In this document: positions 36,360 to 44,170 of the stretch, in pieces | Layout of the letters: each line of letters opens with the position of its first letter | Numbering within the stretch: position 1 is the stretch's first letter | NCBI GenBank assembly: GCA_016790965.1 | Contig: JAEUNZ010000017.1 | Location: 1 to 52,736 of the forward strand | Length of the DNA stretch: 52,736 nucleotides | From: SSSZ01 sp016790965 | GTDB lineage: Bacteria; Pseudomonadota; Gammaproteobacteria; Burkholderiales; Rhodocyclaceae | Direction of reading: 5' to 3' | Made by a program: the position numbers and the translations under genes | The notes under the pieces: generated by a model | What the model was told of the DNA's origin: nothing | Databases searched by the model: none | What the model saw: the letters and a program-made list of their open reading frames with translations, nothing else

Positions 36360-37474
36360 TGAAGATTGGCGTTACAGGTTCCGACGGACTGTTGGGGTTT
36401 CACGTCAGGGCGTTTCTTCACGCAAGTAAGGAGTCCTCCCGGATTCGCTTGGCTACTCGTGCGACATTTCAGGATGCAAGGGCACTGGATGAGTTTGTGA
36501 GCGGCCTGGACGCCCTGATTCATTGCGCTGGCATGAATCGCGGCGATGACGATGAGGTCGAGAGGGTAAATTGTTGGCTCGCCGCGACATTGGTCGCTTC
36601 GCTGGAGCGCACGGGAGCCAAGCCGAAAATCGTTTTTGCAAATTCGACCCATTTCGATCGTGACACCGGATATGGTCGAGGCAAGCGCAGCGCTGGGGAA
36701 CAGCTCGTTGCCTGGGGCACGCGGATGGGCGTTTCCGTGCACAATGTAGTGTTGCCCCATGTTTTCGGCGAGTTTGGCAAGCCTTTCTACAATTCCGTTG
36801 TTTCGACGTTCTGCCATCAATTGGCGACAGGGGAAGTGCCATGCATTCACGTAGACGGGGGGCTCGAGTTGGTTCATGCCCAGGAAGTGGCTAATTTCTT
36901 CCTGCAGCTACTTCGTCCGCAGTCGGGGGGTAAGGATGGAATTCATCGTATGCAGGGCCAGCCTCTGAGGGTTAGCGAACTGCTAGAGTTGCTCAGTGAA
37001 TTCAACAAAAAATATGATTCAGGAATTGTCCCGGCATTCCGTGACGCACTTGATGTTCGGTTGTTCAATGTCCTGCGAAGCTACAAATTTCCGCAGGCCT
37101 ATCCACGTCGATTGGCTCTCCATAGTGACTCAAGGGGGAGCCTGTTTGAAGCTGTTAAATCCGACAACGGGGGGCAGACATTCTTGTCATCCACCCATCC
37201 CAGCATAACCCGGGGCAATCATTTTCATCTTCGTAAGGTTGAACGGTTCCTGGTAATTGATGGCGAGGGCGAGATACGCCTGCGCCGACTGTTTTCCGAG
37301 GATGTCACATGTTTCCACGTCAGTGGGCGCGCGCCAAGTTACGTCGATATTCCAACTTTCTATACTCATTCCATCACCAATGTGGGCGAAGGAAATCTTC
37401 AGACATTGTTCTGGACTAACGAGATATTCGATCCAGCGGATTCCGATACCTTCCCGGAGATTGTTCAGCCATGA
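36359..37474 (+). CDS. fnlB: UDP-2-acetamido-2,6-dideoxy-hexosulose reductase with cupin domain (CapF/WbjC type)
   Basis: This 371-residue protein has an N-terminal SDR (GVTGSDGLLGFH; catalytic YGRGK) and a C-terminal cupin with metal-type HFHLRKVERFLVI and DIPTFYTHSITN. This two-domain layout and length are specific to CapF/FnlB, which epimerises at C3 and reduces C4 on the route to UDP-L-FucNAc. It overlaps fnlA by one base (TAATG) and fnlC by 4 bp. Confidence 0.94.
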   Translation: MKIGVTGSDGLLGFHVRAFLHASKESSRIRLATRATFQDARALDEFVSGLDALIHCAGMNRGDDDEVERVNCWLAATLVASLERTGAKPKIVFANSTHFDRDTGYGRGKRSAGEQLVAWGTRMGVSVHNVVLPHVFGEFGKPFYNSVVSTFCHQLATGEVPCIHVDGGLELVHAQEVANFFLQLLRPQSGGKDGIHRMQGQPLRVSELLELLSEFNKKYDSGIVPAFRDALDVRLFNVLRSYKFPQAYPRRLALHSDSRGSLFEAVKSDNGGQTFLSSTHPSITRGNHFHLRKVERFLVIDGEGEIRLRRLFSEDVTCFHVSGRAPSYVDIPTFYTHSITNVGEGNLQTLFWTNEIFDPADSDTFPEIVQP

Positions 37475-38601
37475 ATAAATTGAAGGTAATGACCATTGTC
37501 GGAACACGCCCGGAAATCATCCGGTTATCTTGCGTCATTCGTAGCCTAGACCGGCATGTAAATCACGCCTTGGTGCATACCGGACAGAACTACGATTACG
37601 AGCTGAATCAGATATTCTTTGATGACCTTGAGCTTCGCAAGCCGGACTACTTTCTGGATGCTGTCGGCAGTTCTGCTGCGGAAACCATTGGCAATGTGAT
37701 TGCTAGGATAGACCCGATTCTGGAGCTGGTTTCTCCCGATGCGGTGCTCGTCTTGGGTGATACGAACAGTTGCCTTGCGGCAATCAGCGCAAAGCGCAGG
37801 CATATTCCGATATTTCATATGGAAGCCGGGAACCGTTGTTTTGATGCGCGTGTTCCTGAAGAGACAAACCGCCGGATCGTTGATCATACTGCCGACATCA
37901 ACATGCCCTACAGCGATATCGCTCGGGAATATCTTTTGCGTGAGGGATTGCCACCCGACCGTGTGATAAAAACTGGCAGCCCGATGTTCGAGGTTCTTAA
38001 TACTTACAGGCCGAAGATTGAGACCTCCGACGTCCTGGAACGACTTGGGCTCGATGAGTACAGGTATTTTGTGGTGAGCTGCCATCGGGAGGAAAACGTT
38101 GACGCTCCGAAAAATCTTGCCGGATTGGTAGATACTCTAAATCTCCTGGCGGAGAACTTCGGACAGCGGGTGATCGTCTCGACGCATCCCCGCACGCGAA
38201 AGCGTCTGGAGAGCATAGGCAAGCCACTGCATTCTTCCGTCGAACTCCTGAGACCTCTCGGGTTTTTCGACTACGTTCATCTGCAAATGAAGGCGCGAGC
38301 GGTTCTTTCGGATAGCGGGACGATTACAGAAGAGTCGTCGATTCTCAACTTTCCGGCGATCAATATTCGAGATGCCCATGAGCGCCCGGAAGGGATGGAA
38401 GAGGGAGCCGTAATGATGACGGGATTGTCTCCGGAACGTGTTTTCCAGGCGCTTGCGGTGCTGGAGGATCAACCGAGAGGCGCAATCCGGAAATTGCGGC
38501 CAGTAGCCGACTATCAAATGCCGAATGTATCGGAGAAGGTGCTGCGAATAGTCCTGAGTTATACGGATTACGTTCGGCGTACTGTTTGGCGCGAGTATTA
38601 G
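37471..38601 (+). CDS. fnlC: UDP-N-acetyl-L-fucosamine synthase (WecB-like 2-epimerase)
   Basis: This 376-residue protein is a UDP-GlcNAc 2-epimerase fold protein (IVGTRPEIIRLS, LVHTGQNYD, FHMEAGNRCFDARVPEETNR, SCHREENVD, LSDSGTITEESSIL). Its position after fnlAB identifies it as the final C2-epimerase (CapG/WbjD/FnlC). The typical catalytic Asp/Glu/His residues of the family appear intact. A stop TAG precedes the next gene by 8 bp. Confidence 0.93.
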   Translation: MNKLKVMTIVGTRPEIIRLSCVIRSLDRHVNHALVHTGQNYDYELNQIFFDDLELRKPDYFLDAVGSSAAETIGNVIARIDPILELVSPDAVLVLGDTNSCLAAISAKRRHIPIFHMEAGNRCFDARVPEETNRRIVDHTADINMPYSDIAREYLLREGLPPDRVIKTGSPMFEVLNTYRPKIETSDVLERLGLDEYRYFVVSCHREENVDAPKNLAGLVDTLNLLAENFGQRVIVSTHPRTRKRLESIGKPLHSSVELLRPLGFFDYVHLQMKARAVLSDSGTITEESSILNFPAINIRDAHERPEGMEEGAVMMTGLSPERVFQALAVLEDQPRGAIRKLRPVADYQMPNVSEKVLRIVLSYTDYVRRTVWREY

Positions 38602-38609
38602 TCGGAGCG

Positions 38610-39566
38610 ATGAGAGTACTGGTAACTGGCGCCAGCGGTTTTGTCGGACGAGCGCTTGCGAAGCGTCTTGTGGCACGAGGAGATGTTGTTGTCCGCGGGG
38701 GATTCAGAACGCTCCCCGTAAGCCTGGAGCCGCTCGGGATTGAGGTTGGCCTAATGGGCGAGTTGGGCCCCCGTACTGACTGGGAGCTTGTTCTCGGTGG
38801 GGTGGATTTGGTTGTGCATTGCGCTGCTCGCGTGCACGTCATGCGGGAAACAGTCGTTGATCCAATTGGGGTGTATCGTCAAAGCAATACCCTCGGAACC
38901 ATTGCACTGGGCCGGGCGGCAGCGGCTTGTGGATGTCGGCGCTTTGTTTTTGTAAGTTCCGTCAAGGTAAACGGGGAAGAAACCAGACCTGGATTCCCGT
39001 ATACGGAAGAAGACCTGCCGGCACCGGCCGACCCGTATGGCCTATCGAAACTGGAGGCAGAGGATGGGTTGCGGGAGTTGGCGCGCGAGACTGGTATGGA
39101 GGTTGTCATTGTCAGACCCCCCTTGGTTTATGGTTTGGGCGTCAAGGCCAATTTCGCCGTCATGATGCGATGGCTGGAGAGGGGAGTTCCCTTGCCGCTA
39201 GGAGGCGTACGAGACAACTTTCGAAGCGTTATCGCGCTGGACAACCTCGTCGACTTTCTCGAGACATGTCTGTTTCATCCAGCGGCTTCCAATCAAGTCT
39301 TTCTGGTCAGCGATGGAGAGGACCTGTCGACCGCTGAGTTGCTCAGGAGGACAGCGCGTGCGATGGGAACGCAGGCCCGATTGATTCCCGTGCCTGCGGG
39401 TTTTCTCCGCATTGCTGGAAATCTTCTGGGGCGTTCCGAATTGGTTCGGCGCCTATGTGGATCTCTGCAAGTGGATATCAGTCGAGCACGACGATTGTTA
39501 GGCTGGATGCCGCCGATTGGGGTTGATGAAGGGCTTCGCAGGGCAACCCATGGGGAGGCGGAGTGA
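38610..39566 (+). CDS. WbpV/WreQ-like NDP-sugar 4-reductase (probable UDP-QuiNAc synthesis)
   Basis: This 318-residue SDR has VTGASGFVGRALAKRL, HCAARVHVM, FVSSVKVNGE and catalytic YGLSK, then PPLVYG. This group supplies the 4-keto reductase that turns UDP-4-keto-6-deoxy-GlcNAc into UDP-QuiNAc and typically neighbours an initiating sugar-phosphate transferase, as here. The WbpM-like dehydratase two genes downstream would make its substrate. ATG 38610 has GGAG very close (2-bp spacing). Confidence 0.78.
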   Translation: MRVLVTGASGFVGRALAKRLVARGDVVVRGGFRTLPVSLEPLGIEVGLMGELGPRTDWELVLGGVDLVVHCAARVHVMRETVVDPIGVYRQSNTLGTIALGRAAAACGCRRFVFVSSVKVNGEETRPGFPYTEEDLPAPADPYGLSKLEAEDGLRELARETGMEVVIVRPPLVYGLGVKANFAVMMRWLERGVPLPLGGVRDNFRSVIALDNLVDFLETCLFHPAASNQVFLVSDGEDLSTAELLRRTARAMGTQARLIPVPAGFLRIAGNLLGRSELVRRLCGSLQVDISRARRLLGWMPPIGVDEGLRRATHGEAE

Positions 39567-39573
39567 CGGGGTT

Positions 39574-40137
39574 ATGTCGAAGCGAATTCTTGATCTGATC
39601 TTGGTCCTGCTGGCGTTCACAATTCTGGTGTTACCTCTCGCGCTGCTTTGGCTTGCAGTTCGTGTGACGGATGCCGGACCTGCCTTGTATTGGTCGGACC
39701 GCGTTGGTCGGCGTAATCGCATTTTCAAGATGCCGAAGTTTCGCAGTATGCGGGTTGGCACGCCAGCGGTGGCGACTCACTTGCTCACACAGCCAAGCGC
39801 ATACCTGACACCTCTCGGATCTTTTCTGCGTAAGAGCAGCCTGGATGAACTTCCACAACTGTGGAGTATCTTCAAAGGTGACATGAGTTTTGTCGGGCCG
39901 CGGCCTGCCTTGTTCAACCAGGATGACCTGATCGCCCTTCGAACTCAACAGGGCGTCGACGAACTACTTCCAGGGCTGACAGGTTGGGCGCAGGTAAATG
40001 GCCGGGATGAGCTTCCCGTTCAGGAAAAAGTGAAGCTTGACGTCGAATACCTACGCCGCCGGTCTTTATGGGTTGACTTGAAAATCATCTGGATGACTGT
40101 TGTCAAAGTAATGCGCAGAGAGGGTGTATCTCATTGA
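39574..40137 (+). CDS. Initiating undecaprenyl-phosphate sugar-phosphate transferase (monotopic PGT)
   Basis: This 187-residue protein has one N-terminal re-entrant/membrane helix (LDLILVLLAFTILVLPLALLW) followed by the bacterial sugar transferase core: KMPKFRSM, KSSLDELPQLW, GDMSFVGPRP and LPGLTGWAQVNGRD. This is the minimal PglC/WecP-type catalytic unit that loads the first sugar-1-phosphate onto undecaprenyl phosphate. Beside a QuiNAc reductase it probably uses UDP-QuiNAc (WreU-like, inference). Confidence 0.9.
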   Translation: MSKRILDLILVLLAFTILVLPLALLWLAVRVTDAGPALYWSDRVGRRNRIFKMPKFRSMRVGTPAVATHLLTQPSAYLTPLGSFLRKSSLDELPQLWSIFKGDMSFVGPRPALFNQDDLIALRTQQGVDELLPGLTGWAQVNGRDELPVQEKVKLDVEYLRRRSLWVDLKIIWMTVVKVMRREGVSH

Positions 40138-40223
40138 GCGCGAATTGTCCGTCTGAACTCGGCTTTCCGCGCTAAAATCCCCCGCTTTTGTCGATCCGAA
40201 CAAGGGCCGTTGAGGCACGTAGC

Positions 40224-42038
40224 ATGACAAATTCCCGGACGCTTGCCGCATTCCTTCATGACCTGTTCGCGGTCGCGGCAGCATGGATGGTGGCGTTTTG
40301 GTTACGTTTCAATTTTTATGTTCCCGTTGAGTATCTGGCCGCAGCCCAACATTCGCTTTTCTGGGTAGTGCCGTTATTTGGCGCATTGTTTTTTGCGTTT
40401 GGGTTGTATCAGGGGGTTTGGCGGTTTGCCAGCCTAGCAGATATGCGGCATATCCTGGCCGCAGTCGGAACCGGTGCTGTCTTGCTGGCGTTGGCGGTGC
40501 TTTTCCTTCGGCCGGGGCCGATTCCCAGGTCGGTGCTGGTGATGCATCCACTCCTGTTGGTAGCGTTTATGGGAGGGAGCCGCTTTGCCTATCGCAGTTG
40601 GAAGGAACATCGACTCTACGGGCCGGCCCGTATGCGGGGGCAGCCGGTTATCGTCTTGGGGGCTGGTGAAGCGGCGGATTCCCTGTTGCGCGAATTAACC
40701 AGAAGTGGGCTTTGGTATGCAGTTGCGGTAGTCAGTAACAAGCAATCCAACCATGGGCGACGACTCCATGGATCGCCGGTGTTCGCACCGATGGCTCTCC
40801 TCCCAATGGTTGCCAAACGTTACTCAGTGAAGCATGTGATCATGGCCATGCCGAACAGTCGGGCTGCAGAGCGTCGAGATGCGGCGGAGGTTGCTGCCGC
40901 AGCCGGGCTGACCGTCATGACCATGCCGTCTTACGACGATCTCCTCGCTGGGCGGGTCTCGGTTTCCAGCATTCGCCGCGTTGAGCTCGAAGATCTGCTG
41001 GGGCGGGAGGCGGTGTCTCTCGATGACGCCGGCCTGAGTGAGCTCCTGGGCGGTCAGGACGTCCTGGTGACGGGGGCGGGAGGCTCCATCGGGTCGGAAC
41101 TCTGCCGCCAGATCGCCCGCTTTGCGCCTCGCCGTCTTGTCCTTCTGGAATCGTCCGAGTTTGCCCTTTACAGTATCGACGAGGAACTAGGCCTCGCATT
41201 CCCCGGGCTGGACAGGCGCTGCTGGGCGGCGGATGTGCGCGATGCTGAAAGAGTCCGGGAAGTCCTCGCGGCGGAGCGACCTGCTGTCATCTTCCACGCT
41301 GCTGCCTACAAACATGTGCCCCTCATGGAGCAGGACAATGCCTGGCAGGCCGTGCGGACCAATGCCCTGGGCACCTTGACCATGGCCGTGGCAGCACGGC
41401 AGGCGGGCGTGGGAAAGTTCGTTCTGATCTCTACCGACAAGGCGGTCAATCCGACCAACGTCATGGGGGCCAGCAAGCGCCTAGCCGAACGCCTATGCCG
41501 CGCCGTCCAGGCCGAAGGCGGGACGACGTTCGTTACCGTCCGCTTTGGCAATGTGCTTGGCAGCAACGGCAGCGTCATCCCCAAGTTCCGTGACCAGATC
41601 GCCCGGGGTGGGCCGCTCACCGTGACCCATCCGGATATCGTGCGCTACTTCATGACCATTCCCGAGGCGGCCCAGCTGGTGCTACAGGCGGGCCTGATGG
41701 GGCAGGGGGGGGAAATCTTCGTTCTCGACATGGGCGAGCCTGTGCGCATCCTCGATCTGGCGCGGGACATGATTCGCTTGTCGGGCTTTTCGGAAGAGGA
41801 CATTCCCATCCACTTCACCGGGCTACGCCCCGGCGAGAAGCTCTACGAAGAACTCCTTGCCAATGACGAGGCGACGCTCGCCACGCCCCACCCCAAGCTG
41901 CGCATTGCCCGCCTCGCCGATGCCCTCGGCGAAGCCGAGTACGCCGAAATCCTTTCCTGGCTTCAGGCGGGGGTGCGCGTTCCGGCGGAGGTACGCCGCG
42001 ACCTCAAGCGTTTTGTTCCCGAATATGCCGCGGCCTGA
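40224..42038 (+). CDS. WbpM/PglF-type membrane NDP-hexose 4,6-dehydratase
   Basis: This 604-residue protein has four N-terminal transmembrane helices (about 10-130), a first Rossmann-like region (VIVLGAGEAADSL), and a catalytic SDR domain with VTGAGGSIGSELCRQI (glycine motif at 284) and STDKAVNPTNVMGASK (Thr404-Asp405-Lys406, Met in place of Tyr). It makes UDP-4-keto-6-deoxy-GlcNAc, feeding the QuiNAc reductase. Composition rises sharply inside it: a line at 40261 is 50% G+C and a line at 41341 is 72%, so the conserved C-terminal half looks native and the first part imported. ATG 40224 follows GAGG. Confidence 0.92.
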   Translation: MTNSRTLAAFLHDLFAVAAAWMVAFWLRFNFYVPVEYLAAAQHSLFWVVPLFGALFFAFGLYQGVWRFASLADMRHILAAVGTGAVLLALAVLFLRPGPIPRSVLVMHPLLLVAFMGGSRFAYRSWKEHRLYGPARMRGQPVIVLGAGEAADSLLRELTRSGLWYAVAVVSNKQSNHGRRLHGSPVFAPMALLPMVAKRYSVKHVIMAMPNSRAAERRDAAEVAAAAGLTVMTMPSYDDLLAGRVSVSSIRRVELEDLLGREAVSLDDAGLSELLGGQDVLVTGAGGSIGSELCRQIARFAPRRLVLLESSEFALYSIDEELGLAFPGLDRRCWAADVRDAERVREVLAAERPAVIFHAAAYKHVPLMEQDNAWQAVRTNALGTLTMAVAARQAGVGKFVLISTDKAVNPTNVMGASKRLAERLCRAVQAEGGTTFVTVRFGNVLGSNGSVIPKFRDQIARGGPLTVTHPDIVRYFMTIPEAAQLVLQAGLMGQGGEIFVLDMGEPVRILDLARDMIRLSGFSEEDIPIHFTGLRPGEKLYEELLANDEATLATPHPKLRIARLADALGEAEYAEILSWLQAGVRVPAEVRRDLKRFVPEYAAA

Positions 42039-42067
42039 ACGGTCGCCCGTGAATCCAGGAGTAGCCC

Positions 42068-44005
42068 GTGACTACTGAGCACCTCGACCTTTCCTGCCGC
42101 ACGTCCGCCGCGGGTACCGTCCGCCTCCCCGGTTCCAAGAGCATCTCCAATCGTGTTCTGCTTCTCGCCGCACTAGCGGAAGGGCAAACCGAGGTGCGCG
42201 ACCTCCTGGCTTCCGACGACACGGCGCGCATGCTCGACGCCCTCCGCATTCTGGGGGTGGGTGTCACGGCCCTGGAAGGCGGGCACTGGCGGGTGGTGGG
42301 TTGTGGCGGTCGTTTTCCGGTGCGCCAGGCCGATCTCTTCCTGGGTAACGCCGGCACCGCCTTCCGGCCGCTGACGGCGGCACTCGCCCTGGCTGGGGGC
42401 GACTACACCCTGCGCGGGGTCGCCCGCATGCACGAGCGGCCGATCGGTGACTTGGTCGATGGCTTGCGGCAATTGGGCGCCCGGGTCGACTACCTCGAGA
42501 ACGAGGGGTTCCCCCCCCTTCGGCTTGCCCCGGCAAGCATTCGCCCGGGAGGCGTGCTCCGGGTGCGCGGCGACGTCTCCAGCCAGTTTCTCACCGGCCT
42601 GCTCATGGCACTGCCGCTCACGGGTGTGGAAACCGTGGTCGAGGTGGTCGGTGACTTGATTTCCAAGCCCTATATCGAGATCACCCTCGCCACCATGCGC
42701 CGCTTTGGAGTCGAAGTGCAGCGACAGGGCTGGCAGCGCTTCACGGTTCCCGCCGGCAGTCGCTACGTTTCGCCGGGGACGATCTATGTCGAAGGCGATG
42801 CCTCCTCCGCGTCTTATTTTCTGGCCTTAGGGGCCATCGGCGGCGGGCCGCTGCGGGTGGAAGGGGTGGGGCGCGACTCGATCCAGGGCGACGTGCGCTT
42901 TGCCGAAGCCCTGGCGCAGATGGGGGCGGTGATCGAAACCGGGCCCAACTGGATGGAAGCCCGCGCGCCAGCCGCAGGCCTAGTAGGTATCGACCTCGAT
43001 TGCAATCACATTCCGGATGCGGCCATGACTCTGGCCACTACAGCGCTCTTCGCCCGGGGCAAGACCACGCTGCGCAACATTGCCAGCTGGCGGGTGAAAG
43101 AGACCGACCGCATCGTCGCCATGGCCACCGAATTGCGCAAGCTGGGGGCCACGGTCGAGGAGGGCGAGGACTGGATTGCCGTGACTCCGGCCCCCCTGCA
43201 CCCGGCGGCCATCGATACCTACGATGACCATCGTGTCGCCATGTGCTTCTCCCTGGCCGCTTTCGGGACGCCGCTGCGCATCAACGATCCCAAATGTGTG
43301 GCCAAGACCTTTCCGGACTACTTTTCCCGCTTCGAGGCGGTCACGCGGGCGGTACCCGTCATCGCCATCGACGGCCCGTCGGCTTCGGGCAAGGGCACGG
43401 TTGCGGCGCGGGTGGCCGCCGCCTTGGGTTTCGCCTACCTCGATTCCGGCGCCCTCTATCGCCTGACCGCTCTGGCTGCAAAGCGGGGCGGCGTCTCCTG
43501 GGATGACGAGGCGGGGGTTGCCGCGCTGGCCGCGGGGCTGGATGCCCGCTTCGCCGCTGGCGGAATCTTCCTGGCCGGCGATGAAGTCAGCGCCGCCATT
43601 CGCAGCGAAGACATCTCAGGCGGCGCTTCGCGCGTGGCGGCCTGGCCGGCAGTGCGCGCAGCCCTGCTTTTTCGCCAGCGCGCTTACGCCCTGGCACCGG
43701 GTCTGGTCGCGGATGGAAGGGACATGGGCTCGGTGGTTTTCCCCGGGGCGGCGCTCAAGGTCTTCCTCACCGCCAGCGCAGAAGTCCGCGCCGAGCGGCG
43801 GGTGAAACAATTGACGGCGGCCGGAGTCGCTGCCGATCCCCAGCGCATCGTCGCCGATCTCAAAGTGCGCGACGCCCGGGACAGTGAGCGCAGTGTCGCG
43901 CCCCTGTGCCAGACGGACGGTGCCTTTCTCCTCGATACCGACAGCCTCACCATCGATCAGGCGGTGGAGAGCGTAATGTCCTGGTTTGCCTCGGCGCACA
44001 ACTGA
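42068..44005 (+). CDS. aroA-cmk: Fused EPSP synthase / cytidylate kinase
   Basis: This 645-residue protein has an EPSP synthase (1-428) with LPGSKSISNRVLLLAALA, LGNAGTAFRPL, KETDRI and DDHRVAM. At residue 429 it passes directly into CMP kinase (VPVIAIDGPSASGKGT, P-loop 436-444; SGALYR; VADGRDMGSVVFP; RDARDSER). It joins shikimate-pathway step six to CMP/dCMP phosphorylation in one chain, with no linker visible. The fusion is known in some betaproteobacteria. GTG 42068 follows AGGAG. The gene is normally next to tyrA upstream and rpsA downstream. Confidence 0.96.
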   Translation: MTTEHLDLSCRTSAAGTVRLPGSKSISNRVLLLAALAEGQTEVRDLLASDDTARMLDALRILGVGVTALEGGHWRVVGCGGRFPVRQADLFLGNAGTAFRPLTAALALAGGDYTLRGVARMHERPIGDLVDGLRQLGARVDYLENEGFPPLRLAPASIRPGGVLRVRGDVSSQFLTGLLMALPLTGVETVVEVVGDLISKPYIEITLATMRRFGVEVQRQGWQRFTVPAGSRYVSPGTIYVEGDASSASYFLALGAIGGGPLRVEGVGRDSIQGDVRFAEALAQMGAVIETGPNWMEARAPAAGLVGIDLDCNHIPDAAMTLATTALFARGKTTLRNIASWRVKETDRIVAMATELRKLGATVEEGEDWIAVTPAPLHPAAIDTYDDHRVAMCFSLAAFGTPLRINDPKCVAKTFPDYFSRFEAVTRAVPVIAIDGPSASGKGTVAARVAAALGFAYLDSGALYRLTALAAKRGGVSWDDEAGVAALAAGLDARFAAGGIFLAGDEVSAAIRSEDISGGASRVAAWPAVRAALLFRQRAYALAPGLVADGRDMGSVVFPGAALKVFLTASAEVRAERRVKQLTAAGVAADPQRIVADLKVRDARDSERSVAPLCQTDGAFLLDTDSLTIDQAVESVMSWFASAHN

Positions 44006-44026
44006 GCGCCCTTCGGTGAGCGCTCA
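44003..44026 (+). other. Inverted repeat at the end of aroA-cmk
   Basis: TGAGCGC / GCGCTCA form a perfect 7-bp stem around a 10-base loop and include the stop codon. It is followed by AATAAA and not a T-run, so terminator activity is doubtful. Confidence 0.3.
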
Positions 44027-44034
44027 ATAAACGA

Positions 44035-44064
44035 TTGATCGCAAACCTTTTTCCGGGTTATCAT
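44035..44064 (+). promoter_or_regulatory. Putative sigma70 promoter of rpsA
   Basis: TTGATC (44035-44040) and TATCAT (44059-44064) are separated by 18 bp in the 165-bp gap between cmk and rpsA. The position suits a dedicated rpsA promoter. Confidence 0.5.
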
Positions 44065-44100
44065 CCGCCCCTTTCCACCGCTCCCGGTGGATCAGGGTGT

Positions 44101-44149
44101 CGGCGGCCAAGGGCCGCCGATGTTCATCAACCAACCGCCGCTTTGCGGC
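44101..44149 (+). promoter_or_regulatory. rpsA leader with two hairpins and no Shine-Dalgarno sequence
   Basis: CGGCGGCC / GGCCGCCG form an 8-bp stem with an AAG loop (44101-44119), and GCCGC / GCGGC form a second stem with a TTT loop (44137-44149). No purine-rich Shine-Dalgarno sequence precedes ATG 44171. In E. coli the rpsA leader likewise lacks one and folds into hairpins that drive translation and S1 autoregulation, so a similar mechanism is likely. Confidence 0.5.
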
Positions 44150-44170
44150 AAGCTCCGAGTCTTTCCCTCA

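Larger units (their letters stand above)
19343..42038 (+). other. Surface-glycan (O-antigen-like) biosynthesis locus between tyrA and aroA
   Basis: Twenty-two co-directional genes encode sugar-nucleotide synthesis, modification, glycosyl transfer and flipping. The core genes on either side are G+C rich (about 70% in sampled lines), and the locus interior is lower (38% in one line at 32041). No polymerase, chain-length regulator or ligase gene was recognised. The 109-bp leader (19234-19342) has no convincing promoter and no ops/JUMPstart element. Confidence 0.9.
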
